Origin: Pseudoduganella lurida
GTDB lineage: Bacteria; Pseudomonadota; Gammaproteobacteria; Burkholderiales; Burkholderiaceae_D
Direction: 5' to 3'
Assembly: GCF_007830455.1 (NCBI RefSeq)
Contig: NZ_VLLB01000008.1
Span: 62,001-126,000, forward strand
DNA: 64,000 nt
Shown: positions 63,157 to 64,000 of the stretch, in pieces
Numbering within the stretch: position 1 is the stretch's first letter
How the letters are laid out: each line of letters starts with the position of its first letter
Made by a program: the position numbers and the translations under genes
Notes under the pieces: model-generated
Told to the model about the DNA's origin: nothing
The model's input: the letters and a program-made list of their open reading frames with translations, nothing else
The model's database searches: none

Positions 63157-64000
63157 TCAAGCAGCATGCAGGAAGCTACTGTCTTCCGTCTGACCTAGGC
63201 TCTGGTGATATTGCTTCAGCAGGCCCTGGACAATCTGGCCAAGCGCATGACCAAGTATTGGAGGTACGGCATTGCCGACTTGGGTATATTGCGGTACTTC
63301 GTACTTGCGTTTCTCGCCCCCGGTAGTGGCCTTAGACCGGAACACATAGTTGTCCGGGAAGGACTGTATCCTCGCCATCTCGCGCACTGTCAAGGTACGC
63401 AAGCCGCCCAAGGACATGTGATAGTGGCAAACGTCGTCAGGTATGGACACCGCTGCAGGGGCGGGCTCGTCCGGGAGCAGTGCCTGCTGCGAAGATTTCT
63501 TTGTCTGTAATCCGGTAAGGAACTCCTCAAAGAAAATCTTGTTCTTAAACTGGTGGAACGACCCCTGGGCAGGGATGAAGTAGCTGCTACTGCTCAATTG
63601 CTTCCACGATTCTTCATCTAGCTCGTGTGCACTACCCCTCAGTAGCTTGTAGACAGCGGCGGCAATCGGAGATTTTTTTCCAAACTTGCTAAGGACCTGA
63701 TAGACACGAAAACGTGCTTGTACTGCAAGTCCATGCTTGCGGAGCACGTGGTTGGCAACCTCGGTGCCGAGGGTAACCGTCTTGGGGGGGAGTGCCTGGG
63801 GTCCGAGGAGCGTGTTGATGCCTTGGACGTACTCAGACTGCGCAAGGCCATGCTCCCGAAGGTCGTCAATGGCATCCATCGTCGTGGGCGGCCTTGCAGG
63901 CGTCGACAGCCCTGCTAGGAAGGTTCCATCGAGGAGGTTGCGCGTCTTTGCCGCGTCGTATAGGGGTAAGTCATCCCTCCGGATCGGTTTTCCTGCTCTT
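63157..64000 (-). CDS. C5-cytosine DNA methyltransferase, 5' end outside window
   Basis: The frame stays open to base 64000, giving at least 281 C-terminal residues. Motif IX (RTLTVREMARIQSFPDNYVF) and motif X (QVGNAVPPILGHALG) of C5-methyltransferases are clear. The variable target-recognition region would lie in the part just upstream (LLDGTFLAGL to IFFEEFLTGL), and motifs I-VIII are off the window. It should make 5-methylcytosine, consistent with the Vsr gene in the same operon. An internal ATG at 63879 is not the true start. Target sequence unknown. Confidence 0.93.
   Translation of the reverse strand, partial: RAGKPIRRDDLPLYDAAKTRNLLDGTFLAGLSTPARPPTTMDAIDDLREHGLAQSEYVQGINTLLGPQALPPKTVTLGTEVANHVLRKHGLAVQARFRVYQVLSKFGKKSPIAAAVYKLLRGSAHELDEESWKQLSSSSYFIPAQGSFHQFKNKIFFEEFLTGLQTKKSSQQALLPDEPAPAAVSIPDDVCHYHMSLGGLRTLTVREMARIQSFPDNYVFRSKATTGGEKRKYEVPQYTQVGNAVPPILGHALGQIVQGLLKQYHQSLGQTEDSSFLHAA

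Noticed and set aside
63877..63879. ATG at 63879 as start of a 240-residue methyltransferase
   Set aside because: The frame stays open to base 64000 and a complete enzyme needs motifs I-VIII upstream; this is an internal methionine.
2479..64000. Second attachment-site copy of the tRNA-Cys 3' end
   Set aside because: Not noticed on reading; the right end of the element is probably outside the window. An exact string search would settle this.
1..64000. CRISPR arrays and insertion sequences
   Set aside because: No regularly spaced short repeats and no transposase-like protein were seen.

Overview
The window looks like the chromosome of a GC-rich betaproteobacterium, probably an Oxalobacteraceae/Massilia-type Burkholderiales (inferred from gene content and composition; no marker gene was checked). 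Positions 1-2552 are core chromosome: the 3' part of uvrC, pgsA, and a tRNA-Gly, tRNA-Gly, tRNA-Cys cluster behind a strong TTGACA/TATAAT promoter. A tyrosine recombinase gene begins 131 bp after tRNA-Cys. Everything to its right reads as one large integrative and conjugative element (ICE) whose far end lies beyond base 64000.

The first cargo (3833-21166) is a catabolic/detoxification island. It holds MFS exporter - FAD monooxygenase - lipoprotein hydrolase, two paralogous LysR/aldo-keto reductase pairs, a translationally coupled lactonase - PQQ dehydrogenase - molybdenum hydroxylase operon, a tannase-family esterase and a type B carboxylesterase. Five transcription units share one promoter architecture, CTRG(T/G)(C/T)-N18-TANNNT, which suggests a single regulon.

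From 21293 to 52869 lies an almost complete IncP/RP4-type backbone: a kleE/korB/kfrB-like control operon, traM-L-K, an RP4-like oriT with a matching nic site, traJ-traI (with a nested gene), traG, traF, a small gene, a 1044-residue ArdC/TOPRIM fusion, the trbB-C-D-E-F-G-H-I-J-K-L-N set and trbA. Three KorB-type operators (TTTAGCNGCTAAA) sit before the control operon, before traI and before trbA. No trfA, incC or korA is visible, so the IncP transfer machinery seems to belong to an integrated element. Two more cargos interrupt it: a five-gene type VI effector cassette (PAAR, DUF4123 chaperone, small protein, Tox-REase-5 nuclease, Imm52 immunity) and a secreted heparinase II/III-like polysaccharide lyase.

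The right end (53114-64000) is a defence operon on the minus strand: a C5-cytosine methyltransferase (5' end off the window), then DptF-, DptG- and DptH-like proteins with overlapping genes, then a Vsr mismatch endonuclease. DptFGH homologues are known as the restriction arm of phosphorothioate (Dnd/Dpt) systems. Here they sit between a DNA methyltransferase and Vsr with no dnd modification gene in view. This is the best candidate for an undescribed system in the window: DptFGH-type restriction that may read cytosine methylation instead of phosphorothioation.
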